Of a stretch of DNA of 64,000 bases, positions 17,564 through 26,530 are shown piece by piece. Source of the stretch: Martinezella rhizogenes (GTDB taxonomy: Bacteria; Pseudomonadota; Alphaproteobacteria; Rhizobiales; Rhizobiaceae). A model generated the notes under the pieces. That model made no database searches. It worked only from the letters and a program-made list of their open reading frames with translations, and was not told where the DNA came from. The stretch's first letter is position 1. Every line of letters begins with the position of its first letter. The stretch covers positions 124,001-188,000 of the forward strand of contig NZ_SGNY01000004.1 of NCBI RefSeq assembly GCF_007002745.1, given 5' to 3'. Both the position numbers and the translations under genes were made by a program.

Positions 17564-18448
17564 CGCCCGCTCGCGGCGAGCGCCGTTGCCGCCGATATTG
17601 CGACGGATGATCTGCCGCACCTTGTATTTCATGAGTGCGGCATTGACCTCGGCACCCAGCATGAAGATGACGCCGACCATATAAAGAAACACCAGTACCA
17701 CCATGACAGAGGCGAGACCCGCATAGGTCGCGGCATAATTGGCGAAGGTGGAGAGGTAATAGGCAAAGATTGCTGCACCGATGACCCAGAAGATCATCGT
17801 CAACAAAATGCCGGGCCAGACGTCCCAGATGCGCCGCTTGCCGGCAGGAAGCCACAGATGCGCGGCCACCAGCCCCGCTGTCAGCACGACGATCGTGCCA
17901 TAAAGACCGAGGTTGGAAATGGTGTTCAGCACATCCGTCAGCCATGGAAACCGCTCTTCGGCAAAGGAGGTGGCGACCGGCACGGCGACCAGCACGATGC
18001 TGATGCCGGTAAAGACAACCACCGCGATCAGCACATAAAGCAGGCTGAGCAGACGGGTAATGTACCACCAGCGTGTTTCGGTGACGCGATAGGCGCGGTT
18101 CAGCGAAATTCTCAGCGCCTCGACGCCATTGGAGGCAAAATAGGCGGCGGCCAGCACCGAGATCGTCAGCAGTCCGCCGCGCGGAATGGTGAGCACCTGC
18201 TGCACCTGCGCCGCAAGCGGCCCGGCAATCGCTTCCGGCCAGGTATCGAAAATCAGATGCACCGCCGTTTCGGAAAACTGGTCGGCGCCCAGAAAACCGG
18301 CCAGAGCCGTGCCGAAGATCAGGAACGGGAAAAGCGCCAGAAGAATGGACAGCGCCATATGGCTCGCCATCGCCCAGCCGTCATCCTCGGCGAAATGGGA
18401 ATAGGCATCGAAGGCAACCTTGCCTGCCAGGCGCACTGCGGCAACCAT
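17531..18448 (-). CDS. YihY/UPF0761 family inner-membrane protein (BrkB-like)
   Basis: Polytopic membrane protein of the YihY family, sometimes labelled ribonuclease BN by an old misassignment. 305 residues with about six hydrophobic segments; family stretches include SHMALSILLALFPFLIFGTALAGFLG and MVGVIFMLGAEVNAAL. The start at 18448 is set by GGAGGTGAC; the frame continues upstream without a better site. The last 33 bp overlap the end of gluQ on the other strand. Function in the cell is not established. Confidence 0.87.
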   Translation of the reverse strand: MVAAVRLAGKVAFDAYSHFAEDDGWAMASHMALSILLALFPFLIFGTALAGFLGADQFSETAVHLIFDTWPEAIAGPLAAQVQQVLTIPRGGLLTISVLAAAYFASNGVEALRISLNRAYRVTETRWWYITRLLSLLYVLIAVVVFTGISIVLVAVPVATSFAEERFPWLTDVLNTISNLGLYGTIVVLTAGLVAAHLWLPAGKRRIWDVWPGILLTMIFWVIGAAIFAYYLSTFANYAATYAGLASVMVVLVFLYMVGVIFMLGAEVNAALMKYKVRQIIRRNIGGNGARRERALEEADKPADI

Positions 18449-18628
18449 GTCACCTCCATTCATCGGCATTTCATTTGTAACTTCGAGCCGAATATGGGAA
18501 ATCAGCTTTGCTTTGTACAGCGCGCAAACCCGTCTTTCGGTTCCCGCCGGGGCACGAATTTTGCGCAATTCAATTTTCACGGGCCGGACCATCGGGCCAG
18601 AACACCATTTGGCTTTCCGGAGCGGCAG

Positions 18629-19462
18629 ATGTCTGAAAAACCCGTCATCATCATCACCGGATGTTCCTCGGGCATCGGCGCTTATTGCGCCGGCGCACTC
18701 CAGCGGGACGGCTGGAGGGTCTTTGCCACCGTGCGCCGCATCGTCGACATGGCCGCGCTTGAAAACCAGGGCATCGAAACCCTGATCATGGACTACACCA
18801 AACCCGAGACCATTGCCGCGCTGGTGGATACCGTCGCAGCCCGGACCGGCGGCCGCATCGATGCGCTGTTCAACAACGGCGCCTATGGCCAGCCTGGTGC
18901 GGTGGAAGATCTGCCGGTGGAGGCGCTGCGGGCGCAGTTCGAAACCAATGTCTTCGGCTGGCACGATCTCACACGACGGGTCATTCCCTTCATGCGCAAG
19001 CGTGGTTCAGGCCGTATCGTGCATTGCTCCTCCATTCTCGGCCTCGTACCCTATCGGTATCGTGGCGCCTACACCGCCTCGAAATTCGCGATCGAGGGAC
19101 TGGGCGTCACCCTGCGCATGGAACTCCAGGGCAGTGGCATCCATGTGAGCCTGATCGAACCCGGTCCGATCACCTCGAAATTCACCACGACGGCGCTTGC
19201 CCATGTCAGGGACAAGATCGATCTGGAAAATTCTGCCCATGCGGTGGAATATAAACGTCAGCTGGCGCGCATGGATGGTTCAGGCCCCGTCAACCGCCAC
19301 AAGCTTGGCCCCGAGGCCGTTTATGCCGTGCTGAAACACGCCCTGACCGCCGCGAAACCAAAACCGCATTATCCCGTCACCGTTCCAGCCAAACAGGGTC
19401 TGTTGCTGAAACGGCTCTTGCCTGCCGGACTGTTCTATCGTCTGCTGCGCAGATTCGATTGA
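18629..19462 (+). CDS. Short-chain dehydrogenase/reductase
   Basis: NAD(P)-dependent oxidoreductase of the classical SDR family, 277 residues. The cofactor motif is TGCSSGIG at 10-17, the catalytic serine at 134 or 135 (VHCSSI) and the Tyr-Lys pair in YTASK at 148-152. The C-terminal 80 residues, with KPKPHYPVTVPAK, resemble SDRs annotated as retinol- or sphinganine-type reductases. The start at 18629 follows CCGGAGCGGCAG. It is followed 17 bp later by the small membrane protein and the adenosyltransferase gene, which may form one transcript. The substrate is unknown. Confidence 0.88.
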   Translation: MSEKPVIIITGCSSGIGAYCAGALQRDGWRVFATVRRIVDMAALENQGIETLIMDYTKPETIAALVDTVAARTGGRIDALFNNGAYGQPGAVEDLPVEALRAQFETNVFGWHDLTRRVIPFMRKRGSGRIVHCSSILGLVPYRYRGAYTASKFAIEGLGVTLRMELQGSGIHVSLIEPGPITSKFTTTALAHVRDKIDLENSAHAVEYKRQLARMDGSGPVNRHKLGPEAVYAVLKHALTAAKPKPHYPVTVPAKQGLLLKRLLPAGLFYRLLRRFD

Positions 19463-19479
19463 GGAGGAGTAACCCCTAA

Positions 19480-19677
19480 ATGTCCGGCTTCACCAGTGTT
19501 CTGGCCCTTATCGTCATGGGCCTTGTCGTCATCGTGCTGATACGTGGCCTTTTCAACATGCTGAAGGGACAGGACGCCAACCGTTCCAACAAGCTGATGC
19601 AGCTTCGTCTGCTGTTACAGGCCATCGCCATCGTACTGATCATGCTGACACTCTGGCTCACCGGCGGCGGCCGCTGA
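19480..19677 (+). CDS. Small twin-helix membrane protein, HIG1-like
   Basis: 65 residues with two hydrophobic segments (about 4-28 and 42-61) joined by a polar, basic loop LKGQDANRSNKLMQLR. This is the hypoxia-induced-protein (HIG1) hairpin shape found in small alphaproteobacterial proteins and linked in some cases to respiratory complexes. GAGGAGGAG lies upstream. The stop is 1 bp before the ATG of the adenosyltransferase gene, so the two are probably coupled. Confidence 0.78.
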   Translation: MSGFTSVLALIVMGLVVIVLIRGLFNMLKGQDANRSNKLMQLRLLLQAIAIVLIMLTLWLTGGGR

Positions 19678-19678
19678 C

Positions 19679-20257
19679 ATGGTGAAACTGAACAAGATCT
19701 ACACGCGCACTGGCGACAAGGGCACGACGGCGCTGGTTTCCGGCCCGCGCCGCCTGAAGCACGATCTGCGCGTCGAGGCCTATGGCACGGTGGACGAGAC
19801 CAATTCGGCCATAGGCATGGTGCGGCTGCACACGAGCGGGCTGGAAAAGCTTGATGCCATGCTGTTTCGCATCCAGAACGACCTCTTCGATCTCGGCGCC
19901 GACCTCGCCACGCCTGACAGCGGCGAGCCGCTGTCCTACGAACCACTGCGCATCGTCGAAAGCCAGGTTACCCGGCTCGAAAACGAAATCGATGAACTCA
20001 ACGCGACGCTCGAACCGCTGACATCTTTCGTGCTGCCGGGTGGCAGTGCCGCAGCGGCCAATCTGCATATGGCGCGCACGATCTGCCGCCGTGCGGAAAG
20101 GCTGATGGTGGCCCTTTCAGTCACGGAGAACGAGATCGTCAGCCCGGCGGCCATCAAATACGCCAACCGCCTGTCCGACTTCCTGTTCGTCGCAGCGCGT
20201 TTCGCCAATGATACGGGCAAGGCCGACATTTTATGGGTTCCCGGCAAGAACCGCTGA
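19679..20257 (+). CDS. Cob(I)alamin adenosyltransferase, PduO type
   Basis: Transfers the adenosyl group of ATP to cob(I)alamin, giving adenosylcobalamin, the cofactor of methylmalonyl-CoA mutase encoded at 6-8 kb. 192 residues. The ATP-binding N-terminal motif YTRTGDKGTTALVSG is followed by VEAYGTVDETNSAIG; the C-terminal signature is RRAERLMVAL and AIKYANRLSDFLFVAARFAN. This matches the PduO/MMAB class rather than CobA/CobO. It begins 1 bp after the small membrane-protein gene. Confidence 0.94.
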   Translation: MVKLNKIYTRTGDKGTTALVSGPRRLKHDLRVEAYGTVDETNSAIGMVRLHTSGLEKLDAMLFRIQNDLFDLGADLATPDSGEPLSYEPLRIVESQVTRLENEIDELNATLEPLTSFVLPGGSAAAANLHMARTICRRAERLMVALSVTENEIVSPAAIKYANRLSDFLFVAARFANDTGKADILWVPGKNR

Positions 20258-20292
20258 AAACCTGAGACAATCGCGCAACCAAAGGGCATTCG

Positions 20293-21066
20293 ATGTTCAT
20301 ACCGCTGCACGACGCGAATTCCCTGAAACACATCCGGCTGCAATATGTCACGATCGGCCTGATCGTCGTCAATGTGCTGGTCTGGCTGTTTACCGGCGTG
20401 CTTGCCAGTGACACGGAGGCCAATGCCGCCGCACTTGGCCTCGGCTTCATTCCGGCAGTCGTGTTCGATTATGCCTATCTGGAGCCGGCCCTGCAGGTGG
20501 TGCCTGATGACCTGACTGTCGTCACCTATGCGTTCCTGCACCTCGATTTCTGGCATCTGGCCGGCAACATGCTGTTTCTCTGGGTCTTCGGCGACAATGT
20601 CGAGGACGCGCTTGGCCATTTCCGGTTCCTGATCTTCTATCTCGCCTGCGCCATCGCCGGTGCGCTGCTACACGGTTTTGTCGGCCCCATGTCGGAGGGA
20701 CCGCTGATCGGTGCATCCGGCGCGGTTTCCGGCGTCGTCGCGGCCTATTTCCTGCTGCACCCCAAAGTGCGCGTCTGGGTGCTGGTCTTCATGCGTATTC
20801 CGCTGCCCCTGCCCGCCTTCATTCCGCTGGCGCTTTGGATTGGCCAGCAGTTCCTGATGCTGGCGCTCGGGCTGGAAGAAAACGTCTCCTGGGGCGCACA
20901 TGTGGGCGGCATAGTGGCAGGTGCCGTCATGGTGCTTTTCATGCGCAGGCCGGGCGTTCCGCTGTTCGACCGCACCATTGTTCCGCCGAGGGCGGCGCAG
21001 TTCAAGAATCCGTCGCAAACGGCAGGGTTGTCGCAAATCGAACGGGGCTATGACGGGGGCGGATAA
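20293..21066 (+). CDS. Rhomboid-family intramembrane serine protease
   Basis: Cleaves transmembrane substrates inside the lipid bilayer. 257 residues with six or more membrane segments. The catalytic serine is Ser142 in IGASGAVSG and the catalytic histidine His203 in GAHVGG; the rhomboid helix-2 motif HLAGNMLFLWVFGDNVED is at 88-105. Both catalytic residues are intact, so activity is expected. It lies 35 bp after the adenosyltransferase gene. The natural substrate cannot be told. Confidence 0.9.
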   Translation: MFIPLHDANSLKHIRLQYVTIGLIVVNVLVWLFTGVLASDTEANAAALGLGFIPAVVFDYAYLEPALQVVPDDLTVVTYAFLHLDFWHLAGNMLFLWVFGDNVEDALGHFRFLIFYLACAIAGALLHGFVGPMSEGPLIGASGAVSGVVAAYFLLHPKVRVWVLVFMRIPLPLPAFIPLALWIGQQFLMLALGLEENVSWGAHVGGIVAGAVMVLFMRRPGVPLFDRTIVPPRAAQFKNPSQTAGLSQIERGYDGGG

Positions 21067-21090
21067 GCCCGTTCGGAAGAGATAAAGTAT

Positions 21091-21110
21091 TTACGTTAAC
21101 GTCAACGTAA
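21091..21110. promoter_or_regulatory. Inverted repeat upstream of etfB, LiuR/FadR-like operator candidate
   Basis: TTACGTT and AACGTAA are perfect 7-bp arms around AACGTC. They lie 140 bp before etfB in a 183-bp intergenic space. TTTACGT..ACGTAAA inverted repeats have been predicted as operators for acyl-CoA and branched-chain amino acid catabolism regulators (LiuR type) in proteobacteria. The regulator itself is not in this window. Confidence 0.5.
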
Positions 21111-21249
21111 GATATGCCTTACGTGCATGTGATAATGAACATTGCTCCGTTGTATTTGCGGGAAAAATGCTTATCCATGTCGCCAACCTGTTTTTGGAGG
21201 TCCGCGCGGTCTATTCACCAAGCGGACAGGAGTTTGAGGAAAGCCGCCG

Positions 21250-21996
21250 ATGAAAATCCTTGTCCCCGTTAAACGAGTCGTCGATTACAACGTGAAGATC
21301 CGCGTGAAATCGGATGGTTCTGGCGTTGAGCTTGCCAATGTGAAGATGTCGATGAACCCGTTCGACGAAATCTCGGTGGAAGAGGCGCTTCGTCTGAAGG
21401 AAGCCGGCAAGGCCGAAGAGGTTGTGGTTGTGTCCATCGGCCCGGCCAAAGCGGAAGAAACGCTGCGCACGGCGCTTGCCATGGGTGCTGACCGCGCCAT
21501 CCTGATCGAGACCGACGAAACGGTAGAGCCGCTTGCCGTTGCCAAGCTTCTGAAGGGCGTGGCAGAGGCTGAACAGCCCGGCCTCGTCATCGTCGGCAAG
21601 CAGGCGATCGATGACGATTCGAACCAGACCGGCCAGATGCTGGCAGCGCTTCTCGGCTGGGGCCAGGGCACCTTCGCCTCGAAGGTCGAGCCTTCCGACG
21701 GCAAGGTTGCGGTCACCCGCGAAGTCGATGGCGGCCTGCAGACCGTTGAGCTGAAGCTTCCCGCCGTTGTCACCACCGATCTTCGCCTGAACGAGCCGCG
21801 TTATGCCTCGCTGCCGAACATCATGAAGGCCAAGAAGAAGCCGCTCGATAAAAAGGCTCCGGCCGATTTCGGCGTCGATGTTTCGCCGCGCCTCAAGGTG
21901 CTGAAGACTGAAGAGCCGGCAGGCCGCAAGGCCGGCATCAAGGTCGGTTCGGTTGCCGAGCTGGTCGAAAAGCTCAAAGCCGACGGCGTCCTCTAA
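21250..21996 (+). CDS. etfB: Electron transfer flavoprotein beta subunit
   Basis: With EtfA forms the soluble carrier that takes electrons from acyl-CoA and other dehydrogenases to ETF-quinone oxidoreductase. 248 residues. Diagnostic stretches are [13 protein letters not shown] at the N-terminus, [17 protein letters not shown], and [17 protein letters not shown], the AMP-binding and signature region. A good ribosome site (TTGAGGAAAGCCGCCG) precedes the ATG. etfA follows after 25 bp. Confidence 0.96.
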   Translation: MKILVPVKRVVDYNVKIRVKSDGSGVELANVKMSMNPFDEISVEEALRLKEAGKAEEVVVVSIGPAKAEETLRTALAMGADRAILIETDETVEPLAVAKLLKGVAEAEQPGLVIVGKQAIDDDSNQTGQMLAALLGWGQGTFASKVEPSDGKVAVTREVDGGLQTVELKLPAVVTTDLRLNEPRYASLPNIMKAKKKPLDKKAPADFGVDVSPRLKVLKTEEPAGRKAGIKVGSVAELVEKLKADGVL

Positions 21997-22021
21997 GGTT
22001 TAGGAAAAGGGAGATATTCTC

Positions 22022-22951
22022 ATGGCCATTCTTCTTCTGGCAGAACACGACAACGCAACCCTTTCCGACCTGACGGCAAAGACGCTGACGGCAGCAACCC
22101 AGATCGGCGGCGATGTCCACGTGCTGGTCGCCGGCTCCGGCGCGAAGGGCGCTGCCGATGCGGCAGCAAAACTATCCGGCGTTTCCAAGGTGCTCCTTGC
22201 CGACGACGCCTCCTATGCCAACTCGCTGGCAGAGCCGCTGGCAGCGCTGATCATCTCGCTCGCACCGTCCTATGATGTGATCCTCGCACCAGCCACCGCA
22301 TCTGCCAAGAACGTGTTGCCGCGTGTGGCAGCGCTTCTCGACGTCGCGCAGGTTTCGGAAATCATCGAGGTCGTCAGCCCGGATACCTTCAAGCGTCCGA
22401 TCTATGCCGGCAACGCCATCCAGACCGTGCAGGCAACCGACGCCAAGAAAGTCATCACCGTGCGCCCGACCGCTTTTGCGGCAGCAGCGGAAGGCGGTTC
22501 GGCAGCGGTTGAAACCATCGGTGCTGCCGAAAATCCCGGCCTCTCCAGCTTCGTTTCCGATGCACTGGCCTCGTCCGACCGTCCGGAACTGACATCTGCG
22601 AAGATCATCATCTCGGGTGGCCGCGCACTTGGCTCCTCGGAAAAGTTCAAGGAAGTCATTCTTCCCGTTGCCGACAAGCTGGGGGCCGCCGTCGGCGCAA
22701 GCCGCGCCGCAGTGGATGCCGGTTATGCACCCAACGACTGGCAGGTCGGCCAGACCGGCAAGGTGGTTGCGCCGCAGCTTTACATCGCCGCCGGCATTTC
22801 GGGCGCCATCCAGCATCTGGCCGGCATGAAGGACTCGAAAGTCATCGTGGCCATCAACAAGGACGAAGAGGCACCGATTTTCCAGGTTGCCGATTACGGC
22901 CTCGTCGCCGATCTGTTCGAGGCGCTTCCAGAATTGCAAAAGGCGCTTTGA
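22022..22951 (+). CDS. etfA: Electron transfer flavoprotein alpha subunit
   Basis: FAD-binding subunit of ETF. 309 residues. The FAD site in the C-terminal half is seen as [14 protein letters not shown], then [36 protein letters not shown] with the conserved lysine and glutamine. The start follows AAAAGGGAGATATTCTC. A strong terminator follows, so the 3-hydroxyacyl-CoA dehydrogenase downstream probably has some independent expression. Confidence 0.96.
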   Translation: MAILLLAEHDNATLSDLTAKTLTAATQIGGDVHVLVAGSGAKGAADAAAKLSGVSKVLLADDASYANSLAEPLAALIISLAPSYDVILAPATASAKNVLPRVAALLDVAQVSEIIEVVSPDTFKRPIYAGNAIQTVQATDAKKVITVRPTAFAAAAEGGSAAVETIGAAENPGLSSFVSDALASSDRPELTSAKIIISGGRALGSSEKFKEVILPVADKLGAAVGASRAAVDAGYAPNDWQVGQTGKVVAPQLYIAAGISGAIQHLAGMKDSKVIVAINKDEEAPIFQVADYGLVADLFEALPELQKAL

Positions 22952-22967
22952 TTTTAACCACCCAAGC

Positions 22968-23006
22968 AAGGCGGCGCGTTTTTTGAACGCGCCGCCTTCT
23001 CTTTTC
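22968..23006 (+). terminator. Rho-independent-like terminator after etfA
   Basis: A perfect 13-bp stem AAGGCGGCGCGTT / AACGCGCCGCCTT with a 5-nt loop is followed by CTCTTTT, 17 bp after the etfA stop. Confidence 0.8.
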
Positions 23007-23063
23007 CGGCGATATGCGTAACATCGCCGACAATAACGCAGACCAGCCACAGGAGAACAGCAT

Positions 23064-23945
23064 ATGACCGCCCCCTTTAAGAATATCGGTGTCATCGGAG
23101 CCGGTCAGATGGGGTGCGGCATCGCGCATGTTTCCGCCTTGGCAGGCTACAAGGTTCATATTTACGATCTGTCCAAGGATGGCATCGAAGCCGGCCTTGC
23201 CACGATCAATGGCAACCTTGCCCGCCAGGTCACCAACGGCAAGCTTTCCGACGACGCCCGCAAACAGGCGCTGGCCCTGATCAGCGGATCGACGGATATC
23301 AACGATCTCGCACCGATGGATATCGTCATTGAGGCCGCGACCGAGAACGAGGAGATCAAGCGCAAGATTTATGCGCAGGTCTGCCCGGTCCTGAAGCCGG
23401 AAGCGCTGCTCGCCACGAATACCTCGTCGCTTTCCATCACCCGTCTTGCATCTGCGACCGACCGGCCCGAACAGTTCATGGGCATTCACTTCATGAACCC
23501 GGTGCCCGTCATGAAGCTCGTGGAACTGGTGCGCGGCATCGCCACCAACGAAAAGACCTTCGACGCGGCCAAGGATTATGTGCGCACGCTGGAAAAGGCG
23601 ATCACCGTCGCCGAGGATTTCCCGGCCTTCATCGTCAACCGCATCCTGCTGCCGATGATCAACGAGGCGATCTATACGCTTTACGAAGGCGTCGGTTCGG
23701 TGGAAGCCATCGACACCGCCATGCGGCTTGGCGCCAACCACCCGATGGGACCGCTGCAACTTGCCGACTTCATCGGTCTCGACACCTGTTTGTCGATCAT
23801 GCAGGTGCTGCATGACGGTCTGGCCGACAGCAAATACCGCCCCTGCCCGCTGCTGGTGAAATATGTCGAGGCCGGCTGGCTCGGCCGCAAATCCGGCCGT
23901 GGTTTTTACGACTATCGCGGCGAGACACCGGTTCCGACGCGCTGA
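23064..23945 (+). CDS. hbdA: 3-hydroxybutyryl-CoA dehydrogenase
   Basis: NAD(P)-dependent oxidation or reduction between 3-hydroxybutyryl-CoA and acetoacetyl-CoA. 293 residues. The N-terminal nucleotide motif is GVIGAGQMGCGIA; the catalytic segment is MGIHFMNPVPVMKLVEL and the C-terminal domain includes FPAFIVNRILLPMINEA and HPMGPLQLADFIGLDT. It is the stand-alone form, not the fused FadB. CAGGAGAACAGCAT precedes the ATG. Its place after etfBA suggests a role in fatty acid or butyrate oxidation. Confidence 0.93.
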   Translation: MTAPFKNIGVIGAGQMGCGIAHVSALAGYKVHIYDLSKDGIEAGLATINGNLARQVTNGKLSDDARKQALALISGSTDINDLAPMDIVIEAATENEEIKRKIYAQVCPVLKPEALLATNTSSLSITRLASATDRPEQFMGIHFMNPVPVMKLVELVRGIATNEKTFDAAKDYVRTLEKAITVAEDFPAFIVNRILLPMINEAIYTLYEGVGSVEAIDTAMRLGANHPMGPLQLADFIGLDTCLSIMQVLHDGLADSKYRPCPLLVKYVEAGWLGRKSGRGFYDYRGETPVPTR

Positions 23946-23960
23946 GGCGTAAGGGTCAGC

Positions 23961-23984
23961 TGCGGGAGGAAGCACCCTCCCGCA
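23961..23984. terminator. Hairpin between convergent hbdA and tlpA
   Basis: Perfect 9-bp stem TGCGGGAGG / CCTCCCGCA with a 6-nt loop in the 51-bp space between two converging genes. No clear T-run is seen on either strand. Confidence 0.45.
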
Positions 23985-23996
23985 CGACCGGAAAAA

Positions 23997-24665
23997 TTAT
24001 CTGGCCTTCACCGCCGATACCAGCGCCTTGGCATCTTCGCTATCCCACGCCGCCGGACCATTCATCGCCGCGAGCAGACAGCCGTTTTCGTCGAGCAGCA
24101 TGGTGGCTGGCAGGCCGAAGGCGAGGCCTTCCTTTTTCAGCGTGTTGAAAACGCCCATGGAACTGTCGCGGTAAAGCTTCAGCGCATCGATCTTGTATTC
24201 GTCCATGAAGGCTTTCGGCTTTTCGTCCGCGCCGATGTCGATATTGACGGTGACCACCTCGAAATCATTGCCGCCCTTTTCTTTCTCCAGCGCATTCAGC
24301 GCCGGCATTTCCTCCCGGCATGGTACACACCATGTGGCCCAGAGGTTGAGAAGGACCGCCTTGCCCTTGAGATCGGTGAGCGTCATATCCTGCGCTTCCG
24401 GCCCCTTGAAGGACAGCGGGACGACACGCGGTCTATCCGCGGCCGACATGGCGGCCACTTGGCCCTTCAGAAAGGGTTTCAGCGAGGCGATGCGGTTTGC
24501 TGCACCCTCACATAAACCGGCGTCAGCGACCGCTGCCCCTTGAACCGGGCTCTCAGACCCAATATGCCTGAACCAAACCGCGCCCGCGCCAAACACGACA
24601 CCGGCAACGGCAGCAATTGCAACCAATTTGGCGGAAGGAAGCCTGAACGGCCTTTTTTCTGTCAT
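23997..24665 (-). CDS. tlpA: TlpA-like membrane-anchored thioredoxin
   Basis: Periplasmic thiol-disulfide reductase of the TlpA/CycY group, often serving cytochrome c or cytochrome oxidase maturation. 222 residues. An N-terminal membrane anchor lies at about 13-32, then a thioredoxin fold with the active site W112-CVPC-116 in [19 protein letters not shown] and the cis-proline region [12 protein letters not shown]. The start follows GGAGTATTCG. Its start codon is only 24 bp from that of the divergent argH. Confidence 0.9.
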   Translation of the reverse strand: MTEKRPFRLPSAKLVAIAAVAGVVFGAGAVWFRHIGSESPVQGAAVADAGLCEGAANRIASLKPFLKGQVAAMSAADRPRVVPLSFKGPEAQDMTLTDLKGKAVLLNLWATWCVPCREEMPALNALEKEKGGNDFEVVTVNIDIGADEKPKAFMDEYKIDALKLYRDSSMGVFNTLKKEGLAFGLPATMLLDENGCLLAAMNGPAAWDSEDAKALVSAVKAR

Positions 24666-24689
24666 CGAATACTCCAGGGCACTGCGAAC

Positions 24690-26090
24690 ATGGCTGACGG
24701 CACAGATCAGAAATCCTCCAACCAGATGTGGGGCGGGCGTTTTGCCTCCGGTCCATCAGCCATCATGGAAGAAATAAATGCCTCCATCGGCTTCGACAAG
24801 AAGCTTTATGCCCAGGACATCCGCGGCTCTATGGCGCATGCCACCATGCTGGCATCTAAAGGCATTATTTCGCCTGATGATAAAGACAAGATTATCGAGG
24901 GTCTGAACACGATCCTGTCAGAAATCGAAGCCGGCACCTTCGAATTTTCGCGCAAGCTCGAAGATATTCACATGAACATCGAGGCCCGCCTTGCGACCCT
25001 CATCGGCACGGCAGCCGGCCGCTTGCACACCGCCCGTTCGCGCAACGACCAGGTGGCGCTCGATTTTCGCCTGTGGGTGAAGGAAGAACTGCAGAAGACG
25101 GAAGACATGTTGACCGCGCTCATCGCCGCCTTCCTCGATCGCGCCGAAGAAAACGCCGATACGGTCATGCCGGGCTTCACCCATTTGCAGACGGCGCAGC
25201 CGGTGACCTTCGGCCATCATTGCATGGCTTATGTGGAAATGTTTGGCCGTGACCGCGCCCGCGTGCGCCACGCCATCGAACATCTGGACGAAAGCCCGAT
25301 CGGCGCCGCAGCGCTTGCCGGCACCGGTTACCCCATCGACCGTCATATGACGGCGAAGGCGCTCGGTTTCCGCGAGCCGACCCGCAACTCCATCGACACC
25401 GTCTCCGACCGCGATTTCGCGCTGGAATTCCTGTCGATCGCTTCCATCTGCGCCACGCATCTGTCGCGTCTCGCCGAAGAAATCGTTATCTGGTCGACGC
25501 CGCAATTCGGCTTCATCCGGCTGTCGGATGCCTTCTCGACCGGCTCGTCGATCATGCCGCAGAAGAAGAACCCCGACGCCGCCGAACTGGTGCGCGCCAA
25601 GACCGGCCGCATCAACGGTTCGCTGGTAGCGCTTCTGACGGTTATGAAGGGCCTGCCGCTTGCCTATTCCAAGGACATGCAGGAAGACAAGGAACAGGTC
25701 TTCGATGCCGCCGAGAGCCTGGAACTGGCGATTGCCGCCATGACCGGCATGATCCGCGACCTAGAAGTGCGCAAGGACCGCATGCGCGCCGCCGCCGGTT
25801 CGGGTTACTCCACCGCCACCGATCTTGCCGACTGGCTGGTGCGCGAGGCGGGCCTGCCCTTCCGCGATGCCCACCATGTGACCGGCAATGCCGTGGCGCT
25901 GGCGGAAAAGAAGGGCTGCGATCTTGCCGATCTGTCGCTGGAAGAGTTGCAGGCCATCCACCCTGATATCACCAAGGGTGTTTTCGACGTTCTTTCGGTG
26001 GAAGCATCGGTCGCCAGCCGCACCAGCTTCGGCGGCACGGCGCCTTCCGAAGTGAAGAAGCAGATTGCCTGGTGGCGCGGACGCAACTGA
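24690..26090 (+). CDS. argH: Argininosuccinate lyase
   Basis: Last step of arginine synthesis: argininosuccinate to arginine and fumarate. 466 residues. Family landmarks are MWGGRF near the N-terminus, [36 protein letters not shown] and the fumarase/lyase signature [12 protein letters not shown]. The start at 24690 gives the typical N-terminus; the frame continues upstream through the tlpA promoter area and is not used. The ribosome site is weak. With lptM and lysA it forms a tandem set. Confidence 0.96.
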   Translation: MADGTDQKSSNQMWGGRFASGPSAIMEEINASIGFDKKLYAQDIRGSMAHATMLASKGIISPDDKDKIIEGLNTILSEIEAGTFEFSRKLEDIHMNIEARLATLIGTAAGRLHTARSRNDQVALDFRLWVKEELQKTEDMLTALIAAFLDRAEENADTVMPGFTHLQTAQPVTFGHHCMAYVEMFGRDRARVRHAIEHLDESPIGAAALAGTGYPIDRHMTAKALGFREPTRNSIDTVSDRDFALEFLSIASICATHLSRLAEEIVIWSTPQFGFIRLSDAFSTGSSIMPQKKNPDAAELVRAKTGRINGSLVALLTVMKGLPLAYSKDMQEDKEQVFDAAESLELAIAAMTGMIRDLEVRKDRMRAAAGSGYSTATDLADWLVREAGLPFRDAHHVTGNAVALAEKKGCDLADLSLEELQAIHPDITKGVFDVLSVEASVASRTSFGGTAPSEVKKQIAWWRGRN

Positions 26091-26106
26091 TAAGCCGATT
26101 TGACGT

Positions 26107-26218
26107 CGTCACCCCGGACTTGATCCGGGGTCCAGCGCGATCAAGTCTTTGATCGCAGAAGAGTCTTTTCACGTCGCAGACGCGCCGTGGCTGGATGCCG
26201 GATCAAGTCCGGCATGAC
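26107..26218. repeat. RIME-like intergenic element, copy 1
   Basis: Two 28-bp palindromic units in opposite orientation (26107-26134 and 26191-26218; core CCGGACTTGATCCGG) flank a GC-rich centre with GGCGCGTCTGCG on the minus strand. Total 112 bp, between argH and lptM. The partner is at 30743-30853. The size and two-palindrome plan match the rhizobial RIME1 repeat. Confidence 0.75.
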
Positions 26219-26313
26219 GGAGGAGAGATTTTCGCGCTTTGCCCCAGTCTGAGGGTGCACAAGCGCCCTGTTTTTCGTTATCAGAGAGGCACATATTTCC
26301 TTTGGACAGGCTC

Positions 26314-26517
26314 ATGCTTTCAAAAACCGCGCGTAAACTCATCGTTCCCATCGGCATGACACTCGCTGTCAGCCTTGTTCTCAGCGCCTGCGGGCGTAAG
26401 GGCGACATCGATCCGCCGAGCACGCCGGTCGAAATGCGCAACAAGCGCAATGCCGACGGAACGGAGACGAAGCCGGCAACGGCGGAACGCCCGTTCATCC
26501 TCGACAAGCTTCTCTGA
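26314..26517 (+). CDS. lptM: LptM-like small lipoprotein
   Basis: 67-residue lipoprotein. A signal peptide with lipobox LSAC is followed at once by GRKGDIDPP, the conserved LptM/YifL-type start of the mature chain; cysteine is at about residue 26. In E. coli LptM helps oxidative maturation of the LPS translocon LptDE at the outer membrane. The start at 26314 follows GGACAGGCTC; a longer frame lacks a leader. Its place directly before lysA is the conserved order in many proteobacteria. Confidence 0.85.
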   Translation: MLSKTARKLIVPIGMTLAVSLVLSACGRKGDIDPPSTPVEMRNKRNADGTETKPATAERPFILDKLL

Positions 26518-26530
26518 CGGGTAAAAAGCC

